Positions 49,738 through 60,869 of a stretch of 64,000 nt of DNA are shown piece by piece. Location of the stretch: positions 1,973,501 to 2,037,500 of the forward strand of contig CM065175.1 of assembly GCA_033026295.1 (NCBI GenBank). Reading direction: 5' to 3'. The stretch comes from Channa striata. Taxonomy: Eukaryota; Chordata; Actinopteri; Anabantiformes; Channidae. The notes below the pieces were generated by a model. The model saw nothing but the letters and a program-made list of their open reading frames with translations. It searched no databases and was not told the DNA's origin. Numbering within the stretch: position 1 is the first letter of the stretch; every line of letters begins with the position of its first letter. Both the position numbers and the translations under genes were made by a program.

Positions 49738-52700
49738 ATGATGCTGGAGCGGAGCAGGGTGGCGGTGGTGGCGGAGATCCTCTTTGGCAGAACACACGCG
49801 TCCGACGAGGACAGAGTCCACTGTCTCTGCTCCAGAGCCTTCGTGCAGTGAGTCTCTGGGTTATGCTTATGTTGACATGAACCAGTGACACAGCTGGTGA
49901 AATAGTGAGTTTCACATATGTTTCTGGAGGTGCTGATCTTCATTGGTTTTCCTCTGTGACTCTGTCCAGGGATCGAGACCTGTATCGGTCGGATAATAGA
50001 TTACTCACCTTGGAACTGACAGCCCCAGGTCTGTTACACTGTCCTCAGGTATTGTTATCACACACACACACACACAGGCCGGGGGGAATCAGATGAAGTT
50101 AAAAAATGAATATCCCTAAACCCACAGACACCGATGATGAAGAGGAGGTTAAGGACAAGGTGCTGGACGAGGACGCTCAGCTGATGGCCAGCATGGGTCT
50201 GCCCCTGGCCTTTGCCAGTTCCTCTCACCGGAGGAGAGAGGTAAGTCAAACCTGCCGCTGGACGCTGCCTTCAGCACCACGTCTGTGTGCTGAGACGCTG
50301 TTCCAGTTTCCCGTGTGAAATGATTGAACTGGATCAGAGCAGTTGCAGCTGCTGAGTGAGCCTGTTTGTGGTCTTGTGACAGAGGACGAGGTCCAACAGG
50401 CAGCCTGTCTCACACTGGGTAGAAGCAGCAGAAGAGGAGGAAGATGGGCAGGAGCTACAGAGTTTCAACAAAGGTAGCTCAGCGGTGTTCTTACAGATAT
50501 ACTGTAATTAGAACATTCAATTAAATTCTGTCATGCGACACTTGTGATTTCTAACCTAGATGGCGAGAAGGAAGTGTGTCACCCACAGGAAGAGGGGACA
50601 CAAGGAATCCACGATCCTGGATGGGACAGCTACTGGGGTAAGGAGGAGGACAGTTCACACATTCGCACATGGTCGGACGCTGAACTCACATCTGTTTCCA
50701 ACATTGCAGATGTAAAAACATCACTAAAGCTAATTCATTGCCCAATGATAATAAGTGTCATCCACTAATTATGAGTGCCATCCAGGATACATAACCTTTT
50801 TCATATGCACCTCATGACATTTATATCAGTTTTCTGTGTTAATAAAAGGCTCTGACAGTTTCTCACCAGTCAGCCACCTTGATTAAACAGTTTGCACATT
50901 TTTCACCTTCCACGTGCATCGAACAGAGCAGTAACAGTCAGTTATCATCATGTCACATGATTCCACGTGTACCTAAGGAAGTGGCCGAGTCAGGGGAAAG
51001 CTTTCCAGTGTGAGATAAATACATACTACTTGTCCGTTTTCTCCCTGTCTTCTCTCTGGCTCCTGAAGCTCAACAGGGTGAAGCTCTGCTGTGGAGCAGC
51101 TGGCTGGAAAATCATCCAGAGACAGAGCTGCTGTCTGTGGACAGTCCAGGAGGAGTGACCGCTCCTTGGGACGACCCAGACACAAGAGCTGCGTGGGACA
51201 AACATGCTGCAGACACCTACTACTCCTACTGGGAGCAGTACTCCTACTGGGCAGCACAGGGCTGGACCGCTGACCTGTCCATCTGTAATGGGAATGCTGG
51301 TGGGGAAGCAGCAGTGGGGGAGACGGACAGAGGCGCAGAGACACACTCAGAGGAAAGTAGGGATTGGCAGAGTGAAGAACAAGTTAAGGCGGCTCATCAC
51401 GACACCGAAGATCTGAGCGATGTGTTCGGGCAGAGCTGCACATTAGAAAGAGCTGGGAGCTCCATGAGTGACTCTCAGATCCGCACGGTGTGTGTCGGGG
51501 AGCAGGCAGAGGGGGAGGCGTGTGCTTCAGATGAGCCTTCTGATGGCGGCAATGATCACAAGAGACCTGTAGCCTCCTCGCAGCACAACACAGCCCAGCA
51601 AACAGGTAAAAACCTGGGTACACGCCTCCTGTGACACAGGCTCATTTAACCCTACTAGCAGCACTGCAGAGATATTGCCTTTTTTTGAATTGACGTGTTT
51701 TGAGTGAGGCTCTCCACGCTGGCCAGTCAGAGAACAGCAAGGATTTCTCTTTGAGCATTCTTATATATTTTGTAATTTGATACCTATATGAACCTGAAGG
51801 GCTGTTCAAGAATCGGTGGAGCGTAACGAGTGAAGTTCAGCTGTATCAGAGCAGGAAGAGGTTGAGCTGGGCCGAGCAGAGGCGACTCATCACTAGTGTG
51901 ACATAAGCACAACCTGAAGTTACAAACTGTACATTTAAGATCGGGTTTGGGGTTTAGAATGAGTTTGGTTCAGATCAGTGTTTCATTTATTATAACTCAT
52001 TTATTACACTATTTGCGAGCTGTGTCTTTTCTGTGTGAAGTTTGCGTGTTGTCCTGGTGCTTGCGTGGGTTTCCTCCAGGTACTCAGGTTTCACGTCCAC
52101 AGCCCAAAGACAGGTTAATTGGTTAATTGTGAGTGTGTATGGTTGTCTGTCTTTGTATGGCTCTGTGATTGGCTGGTGACTTGTCCAGATGTACCCTGCC
52201 TTTCAGCTGGGACAAGCTCCCGCATGCAACAGGATAAGCAGTTTGGAACATTGATCTTCTAGTGTTTGTTATTTTACTTTGCTGAGCTGTGGCACTGAAT
52301 ATCTTGCGTGTTTCGCCTCAGTTTCCCAGCAGCCTGCTGGCAGCGGGGACAGACAGTATGACTCCCAGAAAAAGATGTCAGATGGAGATGACGATGACGA
52401 CAAAGACAAACCCCCAGGAGGAGGACGTGCTAAAGTCAAACGCAGGTCAGTTTGTGTTGCAGTAGGTAGAGCTGTCGTCCACCAATCCTAGTTGTTGGTT
52501 CGATGCCTGGCTACTCCCGTCACGTGTCCGAGACACTGAACCCCCACTTAGTTGCTCCCGGTGAGTGTTGGCCTGCTCCCCCATCGGTGTGTGAGTGTGT
52601 ATGTGATTGTGAGTGTGAATGGGTAAATATGAAACAGTGTAAAGGCTTTGAGTACCAAGGAAACAGGTTAAAGGTCAAATGCAGGTTTGTAAAAATAGTT

Positions 52701-55700
52701 TCTTCAGGTTAATGTTTCCTGTGATCAGTAAACACTTTCCTATAAAGCAGTGCTTCCCAATTATTTTCTGTTACGCCCCCCCTAGCTAAAATAAAACAAT
52801 AAAAAACAGCTATAAAGTATCCTGTATCCTACCAAATGCTCTGCCTTGTCTTTATGTTTTGTTGAGTTATTTTATATTGGATGACCTTTTATGGGGCAAT
52901 ACAAATCTGAACTGATGGCAGATGATATAATAACTGTTGCAGTTTCTGTAATAGACAACATTCACGTGCAATACACTTTACTGCATGTTAACATGCATCG
53001 TACCAGTCCTCATGTGTAAATCACGTTAAACACAATTTGACGCTGCTTTACCGTGTCACAAGAAACATAAAAGGGGTTTGCAAACAGGATGCTACCAACT
53101 GGCGCAGTTGGTAGCATCCCACAGTTGTTGGTTTGATTCCCGGCTCCCCTGTCACATGTCGAAGTGTCCTTGAGCAAGACAACAGGGACAGTTTGTTGTT
53201 TATCCATGAATTATCGGACAGCTTATCCTATTCAGGAGAATGGCAGGGGGCCGGAGCCTATGGCAGCTGTCATTATTAGCACCTAGCCACCACCACATAG
53301 CCACCACCATGGCAACTTCCCCATCGGTGCATGAATGAGTGTGTGATTGTGAGTGTGAATGGGTAGATACGAAGCAGTGTAAAGCGCTTTGAGTACCAAT
53401 AGGTAGAAAAGCGCTATATAAATGCCATTTATGCCGTGGGCTTGAGATGCGAAAACAGAGAACTGCAGTAATACTCCTGCATAAATGGTGGTGAATCATG
53501 TCCTGTTTGTCTGCAGTCACGAGCTGGATGTGGAGGAGAGTTCGCAACTGTCAGCTGAGGAAGCGTGGACTAAACTAGGACTCAAACACAACCCACAGCC
53601 TCTGTAAGTCTGCTATCAAAGCCGTGACCAAAGACATCAGTTTTTCAGTAACATGTGTCCCTCTATCCCATTTATGTGAGCATGACTGGATTTAAGGATG
53701 AGCTGATTCAATTTTAGCTGTCTGTTATGAAGGCATTATGGGGAGAAGTTCACTGTGGCCACATTGTAACTCAAGAATTGACCACATTTCACACCAATGA
53801 TAAAATAATCGTGACATTTTAGATCAAAAGGAACAAAGGAAAGAAATCATTTTATTCTCTTGACCAGAACAGCTGGTACATGAAGAGCCATTGCAAGATA
53901 AATAAAATCTTACAAACTTATTTCTGTAGAACCCCTAAATAACGGACCCCAGGCCCAATTTACGCATAATACCTGATAAGTTCCAAAGTCTTCATTGCAT
54001 ATGTGAGTCTGGACAGACATGCATTCAAAATGCATCTTTAAATTGCAAGACATTTAGTTTGTCTCTGTTCTGTTCACTCATCCTTTCCACTAGATAGGAA
54101 GTGCTACGGTCTTGTTCGGCTCAGCTCACTCAGCTCGTTTACAGCTGCCACCAACATCTTGACGCGTTTGTTTTCGTGTCTCAGGTTTGACAGCGTGCTG
54201 AGCTTTAGAGGGGCTGCTGGGCCGAAGCGTCAGAGGCAGGGCTGGACTAAGAGAGCAGTCAGCAGCTCCAACAAACACATCAGGTTCTCAGAAACAGGTG
54301 GAGACACACAGGCTCACATCAGCACCTCCCTCCAAAAGGTACCAACTGTAAACCGCTACACGTTTGTTTACTGACAGCTGCTAGGAAGAATCTGATATTT
54401 GACAAGTGGTCTGTGCTGATTCATTTGAGCTAGCCTCCTGGATCCTTTCCTGTCATATACCTGGAGTCTTTGAGGCAACCCCACATGTTCACAGAGCAGC
54501 ACTGCAGTCAAAGCTGAACAAATCCCAGCATCAGCTGCTTCTGAAATGACACCTAACCAATGAAATGATCTTCTGTGTGCAATTCACAGGTCCAAAGCTT
54601 CCTTAAAATGATTCAGAGCGACACACAGATAATTCCAAATGACCCCTGTGAGGCAAGAGCAGGAAGCACAATGGGACCCGACGACACGTCTCAGTTTCTG
54701 AGTGAAGTGACAGGAGAAGAGGAGCAGCTAAGAAGAGAAACTGTGGAAGAAAAGACTTCTCCGTACAGTTCGGATGGAGAGAAGAGGGAGGTCACTCAGT
54801 CCAGCACCTCCTTAAACTCTGCCACTGTGACTGTGAGTAGTGAGGAGGAGGAGGTGGAGGAGCAGCCTGGTAGAGAGTTAAGATGCCTAGAAATGCCTGA
54901 CTTTCTCCTGGATGATGCTCCTGAAGGCAGTAACGGTAAGCAGGTGATCCTGATGGTCTTTAGTTTGGAACAGGAGAAGACAAATGATGCAGTCTAACAA
55001 TAAGTGATGTATATACATGTGCATGTGTGTAGGGTTGAGTGCGAAAGATGGGAAAAAGCCAAAGAGGAAGAAGAAGAGGAAGCAAGGAAGGAAACAGGAG
55101 GTCCCGGCAGAGATGGCAGCTGAACCAGAGCTGGCTAAATACTGGGCTCAGCGCTACAGACTCTTCTCTCGCTTCGATGAAGGCATCAGGCTGGACAGAG
55201 GTCAGTCCGTAATTACCACATTTAATATAAAAATCCAGGTTGAGGAGGGGATTTCACGGTGGACAGAGACAGTATCAATGCTTCATAACACTTAGAGAGG
55301 CAAGATAGAAGTGATTACTCGGTTACCCTGACAAAAAGCTATATTCAAGCCAGAATGCTTTTCTACAAAGACAAATGACTGAAACTCACATTCACATTAA
55401 CCTGACATGCATGTCTTTGCACCATGTGAGGAAACCCATGCAAACTCCACGTAGAATGGCCACAGATGGCCGGGGACACTTTACCTAAAATGTTCTTAGT
55501 GCGTTCACTTGAGTAAAAGAAGTGGTGAACTTGTTAGGCCAGTTCTGGCACGTTTACTTGAGTGTTGAGTTGGTGAGCTTCTGCCACCTCTGCACACGAT
55601 GTGTCACGTGTGTGTAGCTGTGGAGCTGCAGACTGCTCACAGGCTCCATGCTGACCACAGAGGTAGAGGTAAGCGATGTGCAGACAGTGTGAGTCTGTCT

Positions 55701-58576
55701 TAGTGTGTGAATGTTACTGTTAGAAGCAGGAAATCGGAGCTTCTCATCACACAGCAGGTAAACAGCTCCACTGCCTCTGGGCTCTAGTTAAAAAAAACAC
55801 ATTTAATCCTCATCAAATGTTTGGTCTCTTGTCAAGGAGATTCCAAGCAGCATAACTTTGAACGATTGTACAATTAAAATTTTGAATCTGTAACATTGCC
55901 AGAAAAATGTAGCTTATGAGGAGCAACAATCACGTTTATTTACATTTAATTTGGGTTTTATACTTTTGTTTTAAGTTCCAAAATAACTGTTTGCTGATCT
56001 TCTGATGACTCTTACCTCTTCTTTCAGCATTTTATGAAACCTAAAACTGTCCCAACGCGTTGTGTGTTTCAGAGGGCTGGTTCTCTGTGACACCAGAGAG
56101 GATCGCTGAGCACATCGCCGTCAGGGTGGAGCGAAGCTTTTCTGACTCTCAGCTGGTCATAGATGCCTTCTGTGGTGTGGGAGGAAACGCCATCCAGTTT
56201 GCCCTCACTGGAAAGAGAGGCAAGTGTGTGTGTGTGTGTGTGTGTGTGTAAGCCTTCTCCATCACATTATAATGTGACATCAACGAAAACAGACTTCCTG
56301 TAGCTAATGTTAACAACAACACAATCAACACATGACTGTAGGTGATATTATCAGCTGTTTCCAGTAATCACAGGGAGGCAAAGATTTCTGAAGCTACTTC
56401 GGACTGGTACTAAGTTACTCTTATTTCATTACTTAAGGCCAAATCTGACAGGATGTCAGAGCAAAAACTCACATATTCCTCTTTTCTTCCTCTGTTTTTT
56501 TATGGTTGAGTGCCTTATTAGTTCCTGACTCTGTACTGCACAACGTTGGCAGAGCACCCAGCTGTGTTTCTGTACAGGACGTCTGAGCCTATTCTCTCCT
56601 TTAAACTCTGGCTTCAGTGTTCATAGTACTGTACTCAGCTGTACTTTTTCAGATTCTAATTCGAGATTCTAATTAGCATCTGTTTAAGAACATTTCAAAC
56701 CATAATTTCCAGTATGTGTGTATTATGAAACAGCCAAGGAGATGAGATACAATACAATACAGTACAATTAATTATGTTCCCCCTCGGTAGAGCTACAATA
56801 AAGTCAAACAAATACAAAACATACAGAATAGAAACAAAAAAATTCTATTAGACTGTGCTAACAGAACTAGTAATACAAATCGAAATGATAGGTTTCCTCC
56901 CACTGTTCAAACACATGCATGTTGGTTTAATTGGTGACTCTAAATTGCCTGTAGGTGTGAGTCTGAGCGTGAATGTCTGCCTGTCTGCGTCTGTCCCTTT
57001 GTGTTGGTCCTGAGACAGACACCCTGTCCAGGGTGTGCTAATAATGATAGCTGGCATAGGCTCCGGCCCCCTGCCATTCTCCTGAATAGGATAAGCTGTC
57101 CAATAATTCATGGATAAACGACATACTGTCCCTGTTGTCTGATCGGCTGAAAAGTGTCTTTATTTTGGTACGTGTTCATTAAACCTGAACACTAAGTTTC
57201 CATAAGTGATTTCACAATGTTTGATCCAAATTCACTCACCATCCAATCAAAACATGCAAAGATTGCTCCCAGCTTTCAGTTTTAACCCTGAGATGAACAA
57301 TGAGTGAGTGAGTCTTGACACGAGAGTAGAAATGTGCCTGTGCAGATAGAACAACCAGACTGAGAGCTCAGTTTCTCCCTGTTCTGTGTCATTGTCTCAG
57401 TTCTGGCCATCGATATCGACCCGGGGCGCCTGGAGCTGGCGTGGCACAATGCCACAGTTTACAATGTAGCCGACAGAATCGACTTCCTGCAAGGAGACTT
57501 CCTTCAGCTGGCGCCCCGACTCCGCGGTGATGTGGTCTTCCTGTCACCCCCATGGGGAGGACCAGACTACCTGTCTGCTGAGGTGTTTGATATCAGGACC
57601 ATGATGGAGCCTGATGGATATCCTTTGATGCAGAGTCAGGGGGGCGGAGGCGGGGGTGGATGGATTATTACTCCTGTGGAAAGACACTAGCTGTTGACCT
57701 GTTTCCAGTTTGTATTTCCCAAGCTAAGCGAACCACTTAAAAGGGGAACTGTGTGTTCATGTAAAATACTGAGTTTCATCTTTGACAACAGCCACATTTG
57801 AGATTTTCCGCCTGGCCAAGCTGATATCAGACAACATAGTGTACTTCCTGCCACGTAATGCTGATATGGATCAGGTTTGTGTGTTCACTCTCTGTATGTG
57901 TGGGTACATGGGCGGGGAACAGACCAATGGCATCCTCTCTAGTACACACCTGCTCGTTCTGCGGCTTACTACATGTTAAGCTCTGCAGGGCTTAAATATG
58001 ACGCTGGGTTCTGGACCTGTAAGGTTAGGTTTACATTTAGTCAGTTGGTAGATGCAGCCAGGAAGCTTTTCTTCCTAATGCTTTCAAATCTGGCCAGTTT
58101 GGAACAGTTTGCTGACATGTCATCCATTTTTTGCTTAACTAGTGGGGAAAATAAAGCACCACCTAGTGTTTTTGTGAAAATTGCTGAGTGGGCTTTTTTA
58201 AATTTGGTTTCACTTGGTAGTGGTGCAAACAACGTGCTGTAAATACACAAGAGGAAACAGTTACTCTAGAAAAGATAGTTTTTTTTCTTTTAACACACTT
58301 GAGTCATTGGTGCTTGTTCTTCAAATCCAGCTCTTTCAATTTAGTCAGAACATGATTGAAGTGACTCGGTGGATTGGCGGTGCGTCTGTTTTGGTCTTTT
58401 TGATTTTAGCCATATTAATCAACAGCTGTGAGGCCTTAACATGCATGTCATTGTGTCCTCAGATCGCCTCTATGGCTGGCCCAGGAGGGAAGGTGGAAGT
58501 GGAGCAAAACTTCCTCAATAACAAGCTGAAGACTGTGACGGCTTACTTTGGCAGCTTGATAAAATCATGTAATTAG
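49738..58576 (+). CDS. tgs1: Trimethylguanosine synthase 1 (15 coding exons, complete)
   Basis: TGS1 converts the 7-methylguanosine cap of snRNAs, snoRNAs and telomerase RNA to 2,2,7-trimethylguanosine, using S-adenosylmethionine, in Cajal bodies and cytoplasm. Exons: 49738-49847, 49970-50028, 50128-50240, 50383-50473, 50560-50637, 51069-51605, 52322-52445, 53517-53603, 54185-54338, 54590-54935, 55033-55200, 56073-56219, 57401-57617, 57796-57874, 58463-58576. They sum to 2424 nt (807 codons plus TAG) and stay in phase. N-terminal landmarks are LCSRAFVQDRDLY and SMGLPLAFA; the middle is acidic and poorly conserved; a lysine-rich stretch precedes PELAKYWAQRYRLFSRFDEG; the catalytic domain has the SAM motif DAFCGVGGNAIQFAL, the AIDIDP motif and VVFLSPPWGGPDY. 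Two introns are non-canonical (GC-AG and AT-AC). A second ATG follows the first directly. Human TGS1 is 853 residues. Confidence 0.96.
50059..50076 (+). repeat. (CA)n microsatellite in a tgs1 mini-intron
   Basis: 18 bp of CA repeats within the 99-bp intron 50029-50127. Confidence 0.9.
52015..52250 (+). repeat. Dispersed fish repeat, plus copy
   Basis: Carries the landmarks tgtgaagtttgcgtgttgtc, gtgggtttcctccagg, ccaaagacaggttaattggt and the end caggataagcagtttgg. The same landmarks in the same order occur at 56890-57136. I recognise it as a very common teleost interspersed repeat but cannot name its class with certainty. It is in the tgs1 intron 51606-52321. Confidence 0.75.
52450..52690 (+). 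mobile_element. tRNA-derived SINE, copy 1
   Basis: The head has tRNA-like promoter boxes (gtaggtagagctgtcgt as the A box; ggttcgatgcc as the B box). The body is gagacactgaacccccactt and cccccatcggtgtgtgagtg, and the tail is cagtgtaaaggctttgagta. It lies 5 nt after the tgs1 exon 52322-52445 donor. Confidence 0.75.
53086..53430 (+). mobile_element. tRNA-derived SINE, copy 2, chimeric
   Basis: The A-box-like ggcgcagttggtagcatcc and B-box-like ggtttgattccc are followed by the SINE body (gtcgaagtgtccttgagcaa), then about 130 bp of foreign repeat (53181-53330), then the SINE 3' part cttccccatcggtgcatgaa and tail aaaagcgctatataaatgcc. Copy 1 lacks the inserted segment. It is not a functional tRNA gene because no cloverleaf body follows the B box. 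Confidence 0.8.
55425..55480 (-). repeat. Fragment of the dispersed fish repeat
   Basis: gaggaaacccatgcaaactc is the reverse complement of the gagtttgcatg landmark of the repeat at 52015. Only a short piece is recognisable. Confidence 0.5.
56224..56249 (+). repeat. (GT)n microsatellite at the GC donor of tgs1
   Basis: The GT array starts four bases into the intron, directly after GCAA. Confidence 0.95.
56890..57136 (+). repeat. Dispersed fish repeat, plus copy; its end is an inverted match to 53181-53283
   Basis: Landmarks are ttggtttaattggtgactct, gcctgtctgcgtctgtccct, acaccctgtccagggtg and the end gaataggataagctgtcc. From 57035 to 57136 the sequence is the near-perfect reverse complement of 53181-53283. 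The similarity continues into SINE body sequence to about 57165. Confidence 0.8.
57618..57795 (+). other. tgs1: AT-AC (U12-type) intron of tgs1, 178 bp
   Basis: The exon ends ...GAT-GG at 57617 and the intron starts ATATCCTTT, the U12-type 5' splice consensus. It ends CTTTGAC, then ten further bases to ...GCCAC at 57795, fitting a U12 branch site and an AC acceptor. Joining GG to A-TTT-GAG restores D-G-F-E-I-F, the conserved TGS1 residues. The alternative AG acceptor (57790-57791) would produce an immediate stop (TGA). Confidence 0.92.
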
Positions 58577-58910
58577 GAGCCTTGGCAAAGGCCTGGACAG
58601 ATTTTCCTCCACTAAACGGGGAGAGAACCCAAATATATTTCTACTTTGCTCACATCAACTTGTACATGTTGGAGAAATCCATTCTGGTGTTACAAAAGGT
58701 GACAGTATGACTTATGATTTGGCCACATGCAGAGTAAATGGATGATCTCAAGTTAGTGTTTTTAAAGGGATTTATGGATCCTTCACATTAAGGTAAAAAT
58801 CCACAAACGCTGGGGTTCTGTGGTTTTATAACTTTAACATTTTACAACAATTTGTATTTTATTGTTTTTTTAATTGTATATTAGAATCAATAAATGTGGT
58901 TAAGAACACT
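58577..58910 (+). terminator. tgs1: tgs1 3' UTR and polyadenylation signal
   Basis: Non-coding sequence after the TAG. AATAAA at 58889-58894 is followed by a GT-rich stretch (gtggttaag...gtgtttgttgg), the usual arrangement for 3' end formation. Confidence 0.75.
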
Positions 58911-59444
58911 GTGTTTGTTGGTACTGTCAGTATGTCGTCACACATTCAGGTTCAGGCCTGATCACGTTCAACATAAGTAAAAACAAAATGATGTTACATA
59001 GTGTGAGTAGTAATAGTGTTAGAGTTTACAGTAATGTGGCGTGTGGCTACAGATGCTCTTCTCTAGAATCTATTGCCTAGTTTCAATGAAGTGAAGGGAA
59101 TAAAAAGCCTCGTGGCCCTTTTTTCTAATTGTGTAGGTGTGACTCCACGCAGTTATGTGCAGGATGCTCTCAGACATTAAAAACATTAAATCAGTTGTAT
59201 GAGACATTTATATAAAATTAATTTAAAAAATCTTAACGGTAACAAAGACGCATTGCATTCTTGTAACCTCTGTTTCTGTACCCCACCCCTGTTGTTGCTG
59301 CCTTTAACTCGCCTTTAATGCCAGAGCCCACTGTTACCCCACAGACTCTCTGCGATGTGCAGATGCATTAGTAAACAATGCAGCCTTCCCGTAAAATCCC
59401 CAGGTGTAACTCCCCCCAGAGGGAGAGGTTGAATGCAGAGGAAA

Positions 59445-59497
59445 AAACATTGTAACGTATGTGCTCAGTGATGAATAAAGGTTCTTCTTCTAAATAC
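59445..59497 (+). repeat. Short interspersed repeat end
   Basis: Contains gtatgtgctcagtgatgaat followed by aaaggttcttcttc, the same end as at 2960-3045 and 5383-5460 (both minus) and 9805 (plus). Confidence 0.6.
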
Positions 59498-59519
59498 CTG
59501 TCTAAATTTAAAATAATAG

Positions 59520-59786
59520 TGTCAAAACTGTAATTATTATAATTATATTAAGAAGTCAGGTCCCCTGCGAGGAGTTCGGGTTTGACCCTGTAAACAACAT
59601 AAAAACGCCAACAGCATCCACAGACTTTCAGACTGGCTCTGGACCTCTGTCTCACTGTACTGACCTTTTTTGTCAATAAACCGAACTTCACTTTTGAACT
59701 CTGCTGCCTGATTATTTTAAAGAATTTTTAACTGGTTTGAAGAAGAAAAATCCACTGATTTGTACAAAGACTGAAAACCTTTGACA
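59520..59786 (+). mobile_element. LTR-like element, plus copy
   Basis: This 267-bp block with TGTCAAA...TTTGACA ends is the inverted counterpart of 8074-8351. It contains a TCAATAAAC motif near 59674-59682 and an AT-rich 5' part. No flanking duplication or internal coding region is seen beside it, so a solo LTR is the favoured reading, with a non-autonomous DNA element as the alternative. Confidence 0.6.
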
Positions 59787-60586
59787 CAACAGCCTCATCA
59801 GTGCATCCCATTGCATTGGTCTGTAAATGAGCACATTGCAACATCAGTCAACATCAAGTACTTTCTAATCAGCACTAATCCTTTTTTTTTTTTTTTTGCA
59901 AGTCAAATTGCTGTAGATGTGATTTCTTCCTTAGACTCTGGAAATCAATTTGTGTGGGTCTGATTATTATCATTAGTTTCTTCCAAAAGATTGAAACACA
60001 ACTATAGATAAAATGTTTTGAAAGCCCTCATACCCCATATTCATTTGGTATATGTACAATATCTTATTTTGACATATTATCTATATGTTGGTGTATATAC
60101 TTTTTATTAAGAAATTGATGCCTGTGCCACTTTGAAAAACACTGAGATGGGGAAGAAATGACTGCAAAACAAAAAATACATTAAAATAAATTATAAAAAA
60201 CGTACTTTTTGAACAATGGTACTACAACTAATTAAATAAATTGGGAACAATTCTGTATCATTATTGTTTAATAGGAAAAGAGCATCTCAGAGAAGCTGAG
60301 CGCTCTGTGAAGGACACCGCGTATTCAGCCCCTTGAATCATGCTTGTCAGTTCAATTTTGCAAAGTATTTGGGGATTTTATCAGCTATGGTTAAAAAAAT
60401 CAATAAAATATATTCTAATAATCCAGAGAAATCTCTGTAAGTTTAAACCCCAGTGCTAAATGTTATTAAAAACACACATGATTCTGTAGTGGAAATTACT
60501 GCATGGACTCATGAGCACCTGCAACCACAAATGTAAGTTAAAACTCCACCATTCAAAGAAAACCATATAAGCAAACCATCTTTTAA

Positions 60587-60609
60587 CCCCACCCCCCTCC
60601 CCCCTCCCC
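60587..60609 (-). other. Candidate G-quadruplex sequence
   Basis: Four C runs of 4, 6, 6 and 4 separated by single bases give G4-forming runs with one-base loops on the minus strand. Confidence 0.6.
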
Positions 60610-60869
60610 ACCTTCTGTAAGCTTTTGATTATTTAAAATGTTCAAACTGAAGAGAAATGGAAAACTTCCTTGTGGTCTACGGAGACAAGACACAGAGATA
60701 CTGTGTCATCCATTCTAAAGAGGAGGGGGCCACCTGATCTCGGTGCCCCGCTCACAGGCCAGCAGCTGTTTTATGGAACTGTTGATCAGCTGGTGGTCTG
60801 TGCCCAAGAACGGGGGGAAAAAGTTAAATTTTAAGTTAAAAGAGTGTTATTAGAAGAAGAGCTGATGGA

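Larger units (their letters stand above)
56220..57400 (+). other. tgs1: GC-AG intron of tgs1
   Basis: The exon must end at G56219 to join in phase with TT-CTG-GCC at 57401 (giving the conserved V-L-A-I-D-I-D). The bases that follow are GCAAGT, a textbook GC-type donor, and the intron ends in TCTCAG. No GT donor nearby restores the frame. Confidence 0.88.

Noticed and set aside
53093..53140. tRNA gene
   Set aside because: A and B box-like motifs are present but the sequence continues as a SINE body and cannot fold into a complete tRNA.
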